Source: Streptomyces tateyamensis (GTDB taxonomy: Bacteria; Actinomycetota; Actinomycetes; Streptomycetales; Streptomycetaceae). From it: DNA of 64,000 nucleotides. Positions 42,486 to 52,674 of the stretch are shown here, in pieces. The notes beneath the pieces were generated by a model. The model had not been told where the DNA came from and did no database searches. It worked only from the letters and a program-made list of their open reading frames with translations. Position 1 is the first letter of the stretch. Each line of letters starts with the position of its first letter. The translations under genes and the position numbers were made by a program. The stretch lies in assembly GCF_003205575.1 (NCBI RefSeq), contig NZ_PYBW01000024.1, positions 31,753-95,752 of the forward strand, read 5' to 3'.

Positions 42486-43949
42486 ATGCCGGAAGACGCG
42501 TCGCCGAACGGCGGTGCTCCTCGTCCTGGTCCGGCCGGGCCGGGAGCGAGGGTATCGGAGATGCAGGCCAAGCTTCACCGTTGGGCGGTGGCCGATCCTG
42601 GCCGCCGGTTCGATGACTTGTTCAACTTCGTGTGTGACCCGGCGACGCTGATCGTGGCGTTCGACCGGGTCGCGGGGAACCAGGGTGCGCGCACCGCTGG
42701 CGTGGACGGCCTTACGGTCGCCGACGTCGCGGAGCGGGTGGGCGTGCCCGGGTTCCTGGACGACCTGCGGGCCGGTCTCAGGGGCGGTTCGTTCCGACCA
42801 CTTCCGGTGCGGGAGCGCAAGATCCCGAAACCGGGCGGGTCGGGGAAGGTTCGCGCGCTCGGGATTCCGACGGTTGCGGACCGGGTCGTCCAGGCGGCGC
42901 TGAAACTGGTGCTGGAGCCCATCTTCGAGGCGGAGTTTCTGCCGTGCTCGTACGGGTTCCGGCCCAAGCGGCGTGCGCAGGACGCGATCGCCGAGATCCA
43001 CCACTTCGGCTCCCGCGGCTACCGCTGGGTGCTGGATGCGGATATCGAGGCGTGCTTCGACTCGATCGACCACGCGGTGCTGATGGACCGGGTGCGTCGC
43101 CGGGTGAAGGACAAGCGCGTCCTGGCGCTGGTCAAGGCGTTCCTGAAGGCCGGGATCCTTACGGAGCTCGGTGAGCATCGGGAGACCATGACCGGCACGC
43201 CGCAGGGTGGCATCCTGTCTCCGCTGCTGGCCAACATCGCCCTGTCGGTGCTCGATGAGCACGTGATGGGGCCGTGGAAGCCGGGCGGGGCGATGTCGAC
43301 CCCCGGCAAGCGCGAGTACCGGCGCTCCAAGGGGCGGCCGACGTGGCGGCTGGTCCGCTACGCGGACGACTTCGTCGTCTTGGTGCACGGTGAGCGCGAG
43401 CACGTCGAGGCGCTGCGCGAAGACGTCGCCGTCGCGCTGGCCCCGCTCGGGTTGCGGCTGTCACCGGCCAAGACCCAAGTGGTGCATATGAGCGACGGGT
43501 TGGACTTCCTCGGCTTCCGCATCCGGTGGAAGCGCAAGAGGGGGACGGCGAAGTGGTACGTCTACACCTTCATCGCGGTCCGGCCCGTTCGGACGTTGAA
43601 GGCGAAGATCCGTGCCCTGACGCACAAGACATCGCAGCAGGACTTCGCGTCGGTTCTGATCAGGCTCGGTCAGATCATGCGCGGATGGGCCAACTACTTC
43701 AAGTACGCCGTGGCCAAACACACCTTCAGCAAACTGGACGACTTCACCTGGTGGAGACTGGTCCACATGCTGCGGGCGCGCCACGGCTGGAACTGGGGTC
43801 AGGTCCGACGCCATCTGGCCGCCTCCGGGCGGTGGAAGATAGCGGCGGACGGGGTCGAGTACTTCCGGATCGAGGGTGTGACGGTCTCCCGCTACACCTA
43901 CCGGGGCAACAAGATCCCAGCCCCATGGCCACCTGCGAACCCCGCCTGA
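42486..43949 (+). CDS. ltrA: Group II intron reverse transcriptase/maturase
   Basis: A 487-residue intron-encoded protein that splices and retrohomes the intron. ATG 42486 follows GGGAGGG by about 8 bases. RT motifs intact: IPKPGGSGKVRALGIPTVADRVVQ, YGFRPKRRAQDA, DADIEACFDSIDH, GTPQGGILSPLLANI, active site RYADDFVVL and LGFRIRWKRK. Maturase X domain: LIRLGQIMRGWANYFKYAVAKHTF. The C-terminus (FRIEGVTVSRYTYRGNKIPAPW) lacks the HNH endonuclease Cys pairs, so it is an endonuclease-free type. The gene looks full-length and functional. Confidence 0.93.
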   Translation: MPEDASPNGGAPRPGPAGPGARVSEMQAKLHRWAVADPGRRFDDLFNFVCDPATLIVAFDRVAGNQGARTAGVDGLTVADVAERVGVPGFLDDLRAGLRGGSFRPLPVRERKIPKPGGSGKVRALGIPTVADRVVQAALKLVLEPIFEAEFLPCSYGFRPKRRAQDAIAEIHHFGSRGYRWVLDADIEACFDSIDHAVLMDRVRRRVKDKRVLALVKAFLKAGILTELGEHRETMTGTPQGGILSPLLANIALSVLDEHVMGPWKPGGAMSTPGKREYRRSKGRPTWRLVRYADDFVVLVHGEREHVEALREDVAVALAPLGLRLSPAKTQVVHMSDGLDFLGFRIRWKRKRGTAKWYVYTFIAVRPVRTLKAKIRALTHKTSQQDFASVLIRLGQIMRGWANYFKYAVAKHTFSKLDDFTWWRLVHMLRARHGWNWGQVRRHLAASGRWKIAADGVEYFRIEGVTVSRYTYRGNKIPAPWPPANPA

Positions 43950-43965
43950 CGGCAGGAACCGTGGA

Positions 43966-43999
43966 GAGCCCGTTGCCGAGAGATCGGCACGGCGGGTTC
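43966..43999 (+). ncRNA. Group II intron domain V
   Basis: Exactly 34 bases. The 5' strand GAGCCCGTTGCCGA pairs completely with the 3' strand TCGGC-AC-GGCGGGTTC, leaving the classical two-base AC bulge, closed by a GAGA (GNRA) loop. The catalytic AGC triad is at 43967-43969. This is the strongest evidence that the intron is intact. A domain VI-like hairpin (CGGTCC / GGACCG) follows. Confidence 0.93.
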
Positions 44000-44230
44000 G
44001 GAGAGCGGTCCGGGGAAACGGACCGGGAGTAATCCCGCCACCGCGCCCCGGGCCGACTCACCACCTGGAGTCGTGGGCGCAGGAGTGACCGGGCGCGCCG
44101 GGCGGGGGCCCGGGGCGGGCGCGGGTCGGCGCGCGGTGTGCGCGGAGCGCGTGCCGTTCGCGCCGGCAGCCTGCACGGGGTGACTTCTCGGCCGTTCTGG
44201 CGCTCCGCCGGACGGGTTGTGCGGAATCGG

Positions 44231-44260
44231 TTGATTGGCACTACTGTCGACGCCTAGATT
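44231..44260 (+). promoter_or_regulatory. Candidate promoter of the WD40 gene
   Basis: TTGATT (44231-44236) and TAGATT (44255-44260) are spaced 18 bases and lie about 100 bases ahead of ATG 44357. The remaining gap between the intron end and the WD40 gene (44042-44356) contains no recognised gene. Confidence 0.45.
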
Positions 44261-44356
44261 TCTGACGATTGATCAGTTGATCCAGTTGCGAACTGCGCCC
44301 GGTTCACCACGGACCGCAGGACCAGAACAACAGCACGACGCGGAGCAAGGGGGCGG

Positions 44357-46669
44357 ATGGCTCGGGTGCCGGAGGCGGAGACCGGGGACGACCCGCGCCG
44401 GCACCGCGCCGAGGTCCGCCGCGACCTGCTCGCCCTCGACGCGGCCGGCCGTCGGCTGCCCGACCTGGTCCGCGCGCTCAGCGTGCTGCGGCTGAACGGC
44501 CGCCAGCAGCCGCTCACCCCTCGCTGGGCCACCCGGCGCGGCCACCCCGCCCGCCTGCACACGCTGCGCGGGGGCATCGGCCTGGCCGGCGCGCTGGCCA
44601 CCGTCACCGGGGCCGACGGCGTCCCGCTGGCCGTCACCGCCGGGCGCCAGGGAGCGGCCAACAGCTGGGACCTGCGCACCGGGCGCCGCCGCCACGCGCT
44701 GGCCGGGCACACCGGCCAGCTGACCGCCGTCGCCACCCTGGCCCCGCCGGACGGTCCGCCGCTGGCCGTCACCGCCGGGCGCGACCGGCTCGCCCTGGTC
44801 TGGGACCTGAGCACCGGTCAGCCGCGCCACACCCTGGTCGGCCACACCGCGGCGCTGTCCGCGGTCGCCGTGCTGACCACCGAGGACGGCGAGCCGCTGG
44901 CCGTCACCGCCGGCCACGACCACACGGTCCTGGTCTGGGACCTGACCAGCGGCAAGCTCCGGCACACCCTGCGCGGCCACACCGACACCGTGGTCGCCCT
45001 GGCCACCGCCACCACCCCGGACGGGCGGGCGCTGGCCGTCACCACCAGCTGGGACGGCAGCGTGCTGGTCTGGGACCTGGCCGAGGGGCGCGGTCGGCAC
45101 GTGCTCACCGACCGCGCCGACTCGGTGGGCGCGCTGGCCACCGCCACCAGCTCCGACGGACGGGCACTGGCCGTCACCACCAGCTGGTTCGGCAGCGCCA
45201 CCGTCTGGGACCTGGCCGAAGGGCGCCGCCTGCACCTGCTCAACGGCCACGACCGCCCCGTCACCGCCCTGGCCACCGCCACCGCCGCGGACGGCCACCC
45301 GCTCGCCGTCACCGGCAGCCACGACCGCACCGCCGTCGTCTGGGACCTGGCCACCGGGCAGGCCCTGCGCACCCTGACCGGCCACACCGACCAGGTCACC
45401 GCCGTGGCGGTGGCCCCGGCCCAGGACGGCACCCTGCTGGCCGTCACCAGCGGACCGGATCTCGGCATGGCGGTCTGGGACCTGGCCACCGGGGTCCGCC
45501 AGGAGGTGCTCACCGGCCACACCGACACCGTGCTCGCGCTGGCCACCGCGACCGCCGCCGACGGCAGCCCGCTGGCCGTCACCACCAGCCGGGACCTGAC
45601 CGCCGGCGTCTGGCGGCTGGCCGGTGCGGCCGGACCGCGCCCGCTGCTCGGCCACACCGACGGGATCACCGCGGTCGCCACCACCGCCGCGCCCGAGGGC
45701 ACCGAACTGGCCGTCACGGTCGCCGCCGACCACACCGCGCTGGTCTGGGACCTGGCGGCGGGGCGGCGGCTGTACCCGCTGGGTGAGCCGGCCGCACCGG
45801 TGCTGTCGGTGGCCACCACCACCGCGCCGGACGGCACCCCGCTCGCGTTGACCCTGGACCGGGACCGCGCGGTGACGCTCTGGGACCTGGCCACCGGTCG
45901 GCCGCAGCAGGTGCTGTCCCGGTCCGGCCGGGCGGTGGCCACCGCGCAGACGGTGGACGGGCGGCCGCTGGCGGTGGTGCTGGACCGGGCCGCCGGGCTC
46001 ACGGTCCGGGACCTGTCCGCCGCCGGCAGCCCGGCGCACACCCTGACCCGCCGGCTGGAAGCGAGCGCCCTGACCGTGGCGGTGGCGGCCGACGGCGCCC
46101 CGCTCGCCGTCAGCAGCGGGCCGGAGGCGGGGCTGTCGGTCTGGGACCTGGTCAGCGGCAAGCACCGGTTCCAGTTGCCCGGCCGCACCGAACTCGCCCC
46201 CGTGGTCAGCACGGCGGCCGACGGCACGCCCCTGCTCCTGACAGTGGGTCCGGACCGCACGCTGACGGCCTGGGACCTGAGCACCGGTCAGGCCCGGCAC
46301 GCCCTGACCGGCCACCTGGGCCCGGTCCGGGCGCTGGCGGCGAGCACGGCCGGCGACGGCACCCTACTGGCCGTCACGGCGGGCCGGGAGAGCGGCGTCG
46401 CGGTCTGGGACCTGGCCGCAGGGCGGCTGCGGCACACCCTGACCGAACCGGTCAACCCGATCTGGTCGGTGGCCACCGCCACCCTGCCGAACGGCACCCC
46501 GGTGGTGCTCACCACCGGCGACGACCAGCGGGTCACCCTCTGGCACTGCGCCACCGGCCGCGAGCTGCACCACTTCCACCTGCCCGACCCGGGCACCCTG
46601 CTCGCCCCGGTCCACACCGGCTTCGTGGTCGGCTACGGCACGGAGTTGGCCTACTTCCCGTGGCCCTGA
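44357..46669 (+). CDS. WD40 repeat protein, about 15 repeats (two propellers)
   Basis: A 770-residue soluble protein. After a helical N-terminus (about 60 residues, RRHRAEVRRDLLALDAAGRRLPDLVRAL) come about 15 WD units of 43-46 residues, each with a LAVT(A/T) strand, a WDL(A/S)TG end and often a GHT turn; units such as ALVWDLSTGQPRHTLVGHT are very similar to each other. Fifteen repeats fit two propellers of seven blades plus one. No protease, STAND ATPase or kinase domain is attached, although in actinobacteria these repeats usually are. Probably a protein-interaction platform. AAGGGGG precedes the ATG. Internal recombination is likely. Confidence 0.9.
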   Translation: MARVPEAETGDDPRRHRAEVRRDLLALDAAGRRLPDLVRALSVLRLNGRQQPLTPRWATRRGHPARLHTLRGGIGLAGALATVTGADGVPLAVTAGRQGAANSWDLRTGRRRHALAGHTGQLTAVATLAPPDGPPLAVTAGRDRLALVWDLSTGQPRHTLVGHTAALSAVAVLTTEDGEPLAVTAGHDHTVLVWDLTSGKLRHTLRGHTDTVVALATATTPDGRALAVTTSWDGSVLVWDLAEGRGRHVLTDRADSVGALATATSSDGRALAVTTSWFGSATVWDLAEGRRLHLLNGHDRPVTALATATAADGHPLAVTGSHDRTAVVWDLATGQALRTLTGHTDQVTAVAVAPAQDGTLLAVTSGPDLGMAVWDLATGVRQEVLTGHTDTVLALATATAADGSPLAVTTSRDLTAGVWRLAGAAGPRPLLGHTDGITAVATTAAPEGTELAVTVAADHTALVWDLAAGRRLYPLGEPAAPVLSVATTTAPDGTPLALTLDRDRAVTLWDLATGRPQQVLSRSGRAVATAQTVDGRPLAVVLDRAAGLTVRDLSAAGSPAHTLTRRLEASALTVAVAADGAPLAVSSGPEAGLSVWDLVSGKHRFQLPGRTELAPVVSTAADGTPLLLTVGPDRTLTAWDLSTGQARHALTGHLGPVRALAASTAGDGTLLAVTAGRESGVAVWDLAAGRLRHTLTEPVNPIWSVATATLPNGTPVVLTTGDDQRVTLWHCATGRELHHFHLPDPGTLLAPVHTGFVVGYGTELAYFPWP

Positions 46670-46675
46670 AATCTG

Positions 46676-46690
46676 CTGACGGACCGTCAG
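46676..46690. terminator. 15-bp palindrome between convergent genes
   Basis: CTGACGG-A-CCGTCAG, perfectly symmetric, between the WD40 stop and the end of the methyltransferase gene (its TGA lies inside). A small bidirectional terminator-type hairpin. Confidence 0.45.
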
Positions 46691-47304
46691 GCTGCTTCGA
46701 AGGCGAGCCAGGTCCAGCTGACGCCCGGGCGCCCGTGCAGGTCGGCGCGCTCGGCCCGGTGCAGCGGGGTCAGGGCGTGCTCGGCGGCCAGCGCGAGCGT
46801 CTCGGCGGCCGTCACCTCGAACATCCGCCGGCCGGGCGGGACCGGGCCGTGGCGCAGCGAGAGCACCAGCCGCCCGCGCGGGCGCAGCAGCGCGGCGAGG
46901 GAGGCGAAGCCGACGGCGCGCTCGGCGGCGTCCAGGTGCATCCAGACGGCGGTGAGCAGGACCAGCTCGAAGCGGGACGGACGGGCGGTGAGCACCGGCA
47001 GGCCGGGCAGGGCGTCGTCGACCCAGTCGATCGCCCGCCCGGCGTGCAGCCGGCGGCCCAACGCCCGCAGCTCGGCGGTGGGTTCGGCGGCGGTCACGGT
47101 GTGGCCCAGGGCGGCGAGGGCGGCCGCGTCCCGACCGCTGCCCGCGCCGACGTCGAGCACCGTGCTCGGGTGCCGGGGATACAGGTGGTGCACCGCGCGG
47201 TGCACCTCCTCGAAGCTGACGCTCTCGTACTGCTCGGCCAGCTGCGCGGCGGCGGCGCCGTACCCGGCGGCGCTCGGCCCGGGCGCGGCGGAATCGGTGG
47301 TCAT
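46687..47304 (-). CDS. Class I SAM-dependent methyltransferase
   Basis: A 205-residue cytoplasmic protein. SAM motif I: STVLDVGAGSGRDAAALAALGHTVTAAEP; motif II/III: FELVLLTAVWMHLDAAERAVGF ... RPRGRLVLSLRHG. It resembles small methyltransferases of the Methyltransf_11/UbiE group; the substrate is unknown. The ATG is preceded by an inverted repeat at 47322-47356. Divergent from the TetR gene at 47504, a possible controller. Confidence 0.82.
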   Translation of the reverse strand: MTTDSAAPGPSAAGYGAAAAQLAEQYESVSFEEVHRAVHHLYPRHPSTVLDVGAGSGRDAAALAALGHTVTAAEPTAELRALGRRLHAGRAIDWVDDALPGLPVLTARPSRFELVLLTAVWMHLDAAERAVGFASLAALLRPRGRLVLSLRHGPVPPGRRMFEVTAAETLALAAEHALTPLHRAERADLHGRPGVSWTWLAFEAA

Positions 47305-47321
47305 CCGCCCGAGGATATCCA

Positions 47322-47356
47322 GAGGCCGGGTACGCCCGCTCCGCGCACCCGGCCTC
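47322..47356. promoter_or_regulatory. 14-bp inverted repeat ahead of the methyltransferase
   Basis: GAGGCCGGGTACGC and GCGCACCCGGCCTC pair over 14 positions with one mismatch and a seven-base spacer, 18 bases upstream of the methyltransferase start and in the gap shared with TetR. Either an operator for the TetR protein or a leader hairpin. Confidence 0.55.
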
Positions 47357-47503
47357 CGTACCGGTCAACGAGCGGTTGTACGGGGGCGGTTCACCGGGCG
47401 CCGGGCCGACGGGAACATGAGGGGTGCTCAGGCAGGTGATTCGCGCCCGACGCACCCGATGCGGCAGAGTGGGAGCGGCCAGGCAGCAGGAAGGGGCGGC
47501 GCG

Positions 47504-48178
47504 ATGACCGGACGGAGCACGGACGAGGCGAGACGGGGCGGCGGTACTTCCGCGGCGACCGAACCCGGCCTGCGCCGACGGCCGGTGCAACAGCGCAGCC
47601 AGCAGCGGCTGGAGCGGATCCTGGACGCCTGCGCCGAGTTGCTGGACGAGCAGGGTGCGGCGGCGCTGACCACCAAGGAGATCGCGGCCCGGGCCCAGGT
47701 GCCGATCGGCACGCTGTACCAGTTCTTCACCGGCAAGCAGAGCCTGCTGGCCGCGCTGGCCCGGCGCAACCTGAGCCGCTACCTGGACCGGCTGACCCGG
47801 CGGTTGGCCGCCGAGAGCCCCCAGGGCATCGGCGGCTTCGTGGACTTGGCGGTGGAGGAGTTCGTCGCGATGAAGCGGGCGGTGCCGGGCTTCGGAGCGC
47901 TCGACTTCGGACTGACCGGCCCCACCCCGCCGCTGCTGGACGACGTCGAGCACCTGTTGGACCTGGACCTGGACAACAACAGCGCGGTGGCCGCACTGTT
48001 GCACCGGCTCACCTCCGAGCACCTGGCCGGCGACGGCCGGCGACCGGGCGCGCTCGCCCTGCGGGTCGCGCTGGAGTGCGCCGACGCGGTGCTCAAGCTC
48101 GCCTTCCAGCGGGACCGGGACGGCGATCCGGAGCTGATCGCGGAGTGCAAGGTGCTGCTGCGCCGCTACCTGGGCTGA
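47504..48178 (+). CDS. TetR family regulator
   Basis: A 224-residue repressor. ATG 47504 follows AGGAAGGGG. HTH: RLERILDACAELLDEQGAAALTTKEIAARAQVPIGTLYQFFTGKQSLLAALA. The C-terminal domain has LDDVEHLLDLDLDNNSAVAALLHRL. Possible targets are itself and the divergent methyltransferase gene. Confidence 0.9.
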   Translation: MTGRSTDEARRGGGTSAATEPGLRRRPVQQRSQQRLERILDACAELLDEQGAAALTTKEIAARAQVPIGTLYQFFTGKQSLLAALARRNLSRYLDRLTRRLAAESPQGIGGFVDLAVEEFVAMKRAVPGFGALDFGLTGPTPPLLDDVEHLLDLDLDNNSAVAALLHRLTSEHLAGDGRRPGALALRVALECADAVLKLAFQRDRDGDPELIAECKVLLRRYLG

Positions 48179-48333
48179 GCCGGCCCGGGCCGGCCACCCG
48201 GGCCGATGTGCCGGAACATGAGTTCGGCACACGTACACCAGCGCGATGCCGGCGTCGCCCGGACGGGTCATTCCACCGGCGGGGCCGGAGAATCGGCGAA
48301 CCGAACGGGTGCGCGTGATTATCGTCCTGCTTC

Positions 48334-48939
48334 ATGGATGGGGACCGAGAAGTCGACCGAACAGTCGAAGGATCCGGCCACGGGGACCGCGCCGGCCACG
48401 CCGGTGGGGACCACGAGGGCGGGAACCGCGGGGACGGGGACCGCGAGGGCGGGGACCACGACGGCCACCACGGCCACGACTGCGACCAGCACGGCCACCA
48501 CCACGGGAACGACCACGGCCACGCGCACCAGAACGACTGCTGGTGCGGCTGCCCGCCCGATCCGCCGCCACCGCCGCCGGTGCCGTGCCCCCCACCCCCG
48601 CCACCCCCACCGCCGCCGCCCCCCACGCACCCCGTCGTCCCGCCACCCCCACCCCCGCCCACACCGGTCAAGCCCGCTCCCCCGCACCCGGCCCCACCGC
48701 CGCCCGCGCCGAAGCCCACCCCGACCCACGCGTCCCCCACTCCCACACCCGCCCTGCCCGCTCCGCCACCAGCCACCCAGCTGAAGACCGCGACCGCCAC
48801 CCCCGTCCAGCACCCCGTGGACCTCGCCACCCCTGCCGGCGACCCGCAGAACGTCTTCGCCTTTGTCGCCATCACCATCCCGGCGGTCGTCGCGGCTGCC
48901 GTCAGCTTCATCAACCACACTGCAGGGAGACGTCGTTGA
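48334..48939 (+). CDS. His-rich, Pro-rich single-pass membrane protein
   Basis: A 201-residue protein with three zones. Residues 1-70 are rich in His, Gly and Asp (many HGH/HHG and GDHDGHHGHD units) and end in a CWCGCPPD cluster, a possible metal-binding element. Residues 74-150 are poly-proline (12 or more consecutive Pro). Residues 170-195 are a transmembrane helix (NVFAFVAITIPAVVAAAVSFI) with a short basic tail. Topology is likely N-out, Pro stalk, C-in. The stop overlaps the next start (TTGA), so both are translated together. Family not recognised. Confidence 0.6.
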   Translation: MDGDREVDRTVEGSGHGDRAGHAGGDHEGGNRGDGDREGGDHDGHHGHDCDQHGHHHGNDHGHAHQNDCWCGCPPDPPPPPPVPCPPPPPPPPPPPPTHPVVPPPPPPPTPVKPAPPHPAPPPPAPKPTPTHASPTPTPALPAPPPATQLKTATATPVQHPVDLATPAGDPQNVFAFVAITIPAVVAAAVSFINHTAGRRR

Positions 48940-49703
48940 GCATCGGTATCGTCCTCGCCGTGATCCTCGGCGCCGGACTGGCCGTCGGCATCCTGGCCGC
49001 CTTCGGCCGCACCACCCGCTCCCGCGAGGGCAACTTCTCCTCCGGTGCGCTCAGCTTCCTGGGCTCGGCCTCGCTCTCCTCGTTCATCCTGGTCGCCGCC
49101 TTCCTGATCGCCGGCTCCTGGTCCAACCTGAACACCGCCCGCGGCCACACCTGGGACGAGGCCCGGGCGCTGAACGCGGCCTACACCGACGCCGACCCCA
49201 GCACCCGTCCGCTGCTGCGCAGTTACGTCGACTCGGTGATCGGGCAGGACTTCTCCGCGATGGCGAACGGCAACGCCGCGCCTACCGCCTGGAGCAGCCT
49301 GGACGCCGTCCGCACCCACGTCGAGGCGCTCCCGGCCTCACCGCAACGCTCCACCCTGGTCAGCGACTTGGACGACATCTACACCAAGCGCCAGATCCGG
49401 CTGGCGGACACCTCGCTCTCGCTGCCCGCCCCGCTCTACCCGGCGCTGATCGGCACCGGGCTGCTGGTGCTGCTGTACGCGCCGATCGCGGGCCTGACCT
49501 TCCACCGCCGGGAGTCGATCGCGCTCGGCCTGGTCGGCGCGGTGGTCGGCTTCGGGATCTACCTGGTGCTGCACATGACCCACCCGTACTCCGGCCCGAT
49601 GCACGTCACCCCGGTGGCCTACCAGCAGAGCCTGGACCGGTTCAGCCAGCTCTCCGCACAGCCCACTCCGGCAGCGCCGCCGGTCGCACCGATGGGCAAC
49701 TGA
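48936..49703 (+). CDS. DUF4239/bestrophin-like membrane protein
   Basis: A 255-residue protein from TTG 48936 overlapping the preceding stop. Four transmembrane helices: SIGIVLAVILGAGLAVGILAAF, SLSSFILVAAFLIAGSW, LYPALIGTGLLVLLYAPIAGL and SIALGLVGAVVGFGIYLVLH. The middle NTARGHTWDEARALNAAYTDADPSTRPLLRSYVDSVI is typical of DUF4239 bestrophin-like proteins, which may form anion channels. Partnered with the His/Pro-rich protein by translational overlap, so a two-component membrane complex is plausible. Confidence 0.75.
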   Translation: MSIGIVLAVILGAGLAVGILAAFGRTTRSREGNFSSGALSFLGSASLSSFILVAAFLIAGSWSNLNTARGHTWDEARALNAAYTDADPSTRPLLRSYVDSVIGQDFSAMANGNAAPTAWSSLDAVRTHVEALPASPQRSTLVSDLDDIYTKRQIRLADTSLSLPAPLYPALIGTGLLVLLYAPIAGLTFHRRESIALGLVGAVVGFGIYLVLHMTHPYSGPMHVTPVAYQQSLDRFSQLSAQPTPAAPPVAPMGN

Positions 49704-49787
49704 ATCTCACGTACCCCCCTCTCCGGGCCCCGGCGCACCGCGCCGGGGCCCACCCCGTTTCAGCGGCCGCCGGAGTGATGATCGACA

Positions 49788-50891
49788 ATGGCTGGCATGA
49801 GGACGATCGCCGCGCTGGGCGGACTGCTGCTGCTGACCCTGACCGTGGCCAGCATCCTGCGCACCATGGTGGTGCCACGCGGGCTGTACTCCTCGCTGGT
49901 GATGCGGCTGTGGCGGTCCCTGCGGGCCCTGCTGCACCTGGCCGCCCGCCCGTTCGGCAACACCTACCGGGCCCACGACCGGGCCCAGGCCTGGCTGGCC
50001 CCGCTGGTGCTGACCGGCATGCTGCTCTGCTGGCTGCTGGCGATGCTGGCTTCCTACACCCTGCTGACCTACGCCAACTCGGGACTGTCCTGGACCGTCT
50101 CGCTGCGCGAGGCCGGGTCCAGCCTGTTCACCCTGGGCTTCGCCAGCGGCGACCGGCTGCGGCTGTCGATGCTGGACTTCGTGGCCGCGGCCAGCGGCCC
50201 GCTGGTGATCGCGCTGCAGATCGCCTACCTGCCGACCCTGTACGGGTCCTACAACCGCCGCGAGGTCGAGGTCACCCTGCTGCAGTCCCGGGCCGGCGAG
50301 CCCGCCTGGGGCCCGGAGCTGCTGGCCCGGCAGTCCCTGGTGGACACCGAGACCGCGCTGCCCCGGCTGTACCGGGACTGGGAACGGCTGGCCGCCGAGC
50401 TCGGCGAGAGCCACTCCAACTACCCGGCCCTGCTCTCCTTCCGCTCGCCGCAGCCGTACCGCAGCTGGATCGTCGGGCTGATCGCGGTGATGGACGCGGC
50501 CGCCATCCAGTTGGCGATCAGTCCGCGCACGGCGCCGCCGGAGGCCCGGCTGGTGCTGCGGGCCGGGTTCACGGCGCTGCGCGACATCGCCCGGGTGGTC
50601 CGGATCGACTACGACGCGGACCCGGAGCCGGACGCGCCGATCCGGCTCAGCTTCGCCGAGTTCGACGCGGCGGTCGCGATGATCGTCACGGCCGGCTTCG
50701 AGGCGGAACGGACCGCGGCGCTGGCCTGGCCGCACTTCCACGGCTGGCGGGTCAACTACGAGGCGATCGCCTACGAGCTGGCCCGCCGCGGCGATGCGGT
50801 GCCGGCGCTGTGGACCGGTCCGCGGGACTTCCCCACCCCGTCGATCCCGCCGCGCCGCCCGGCCGACCGCCGGCCCGGAGAACCGCGTTGA
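49788..50891 (+). CDS. Polytopic membrane protein with a K+-channel-like loop
   Basis: A 367-residue protein with four N-terminal helices (IAALGGLLLLTLTVASILRT, LVLTGMLLCWLLAMLASYTLL, FVAAASGPLVIALQIAYL) and a pore-like loop SLFTLGFASGD, resembling the TxGYGD filter of two-TM channels (TLGF followed by GD). The large C-terminal half (about 150-350) is cytoplasmic and helical. It may be an unusual two-TM channel or a sensor; ion selectivity cannot be deduced. About 85 bases after the bestrophin-like gene, same direction. Confidence 0.65.
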   Translation: MAGMRTIAALGGLLLLTLTVASILRTMVVPRGLYSSLVMRLWRSLRALLHLAARPFGNTYRAHDRAQAWLAPLVLTGMLLCWLLAMLASYTLLTYANSGLSWTVSLREAGSSLFTLGFASGDRLRLSMLDFVAAASGPLVIALQIAYLPTLYGSYNRREVEVTLLQSRAGEPAWGPELLARQSLVDTETALPRLYRDWERLAAELGESHSNYPALLSFRSPQPYRSWIVGLIAVMDAAAIQLAISPRTAPPEARLVLRAGFTALRDIARVVRIDYDADPEPDAPIRLSFAEFDAAVAMIVTAGFEAERTAALAWPHFHGWRVNYEAIAYELARRGDAVPALWTGPRDFPTPSIPPRRPADRRPGEPR

Positions 50892-50919
50892 CAGCGGAGT
50901 AGGTTTATAACCCGAGCCC

Positions 50920-50948
50920 GGAACCCGCAGACAGCGGTTCCATATAAG
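50920..50948 (+). promoter_or_regulatory. Dyad and candidate promoter of the encapsulin operon
   Basis: In a low-GC patch upstream of the shell gene: GGAACC and GGTTCC arms (50920-50941), with TATAAG at 50943-50948. GGAACC is close to ECF-type -35 boxes, and the dyad could be an operator. The rest of the 288-base gap (50892-51179) has no gene. Confidence 0.4.
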
Positions 50949-51179
50949 TCGTACTTTCCTATCAGCTGCGAATAACGATCTTCGGGGAACGTTTCTCCAG
51001 CTCAGCCCCTTCCACCAGGCGGATCATATGGGGGGCGCGCGGCTTTCCGCTCACCTCTCCCGTGCCCGGGAAAATGTCGGCCGCCCACCCACACGGCATG
51101 CCCATGCGGTGCAATCGGATTGCGCGGCGGAATTCCCTCGTTCGCGCTACATCCCGTGAACCTGAATGGGAGACAGTCG

Positions 51180-52604
<1,425 letters not shown>

Positions 52605-52674
52605 GTCCGAGCGGCCGCCAGGCCTCCTGACCTCACGTCAGTCCCTCAGCCCTGCCTACGAACGGAGTACCGCC

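Larger units (their letters stand above)
41928..44041 (+). mobile_element. Group II intron (boundaries approximate)
   Basis: A retroelement containing an IEP gene and a diagnostic domain V (43966-43999). Before the IEP there are about 550 bases of structured, non-coding RNA sequence. A 5' end at the GTGAGAGACC at 41928 fits the GUGNG rule and the usual domain I-III length; GTGTGAC at 42102 is an alternative. A 3' end near the AC at 44040-44041, about nine bases after a candidate bulged A, is plausible. It lies 21 bases after the sensor-phosphatase stop, in an intergenic site. Confidence 0.75.
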
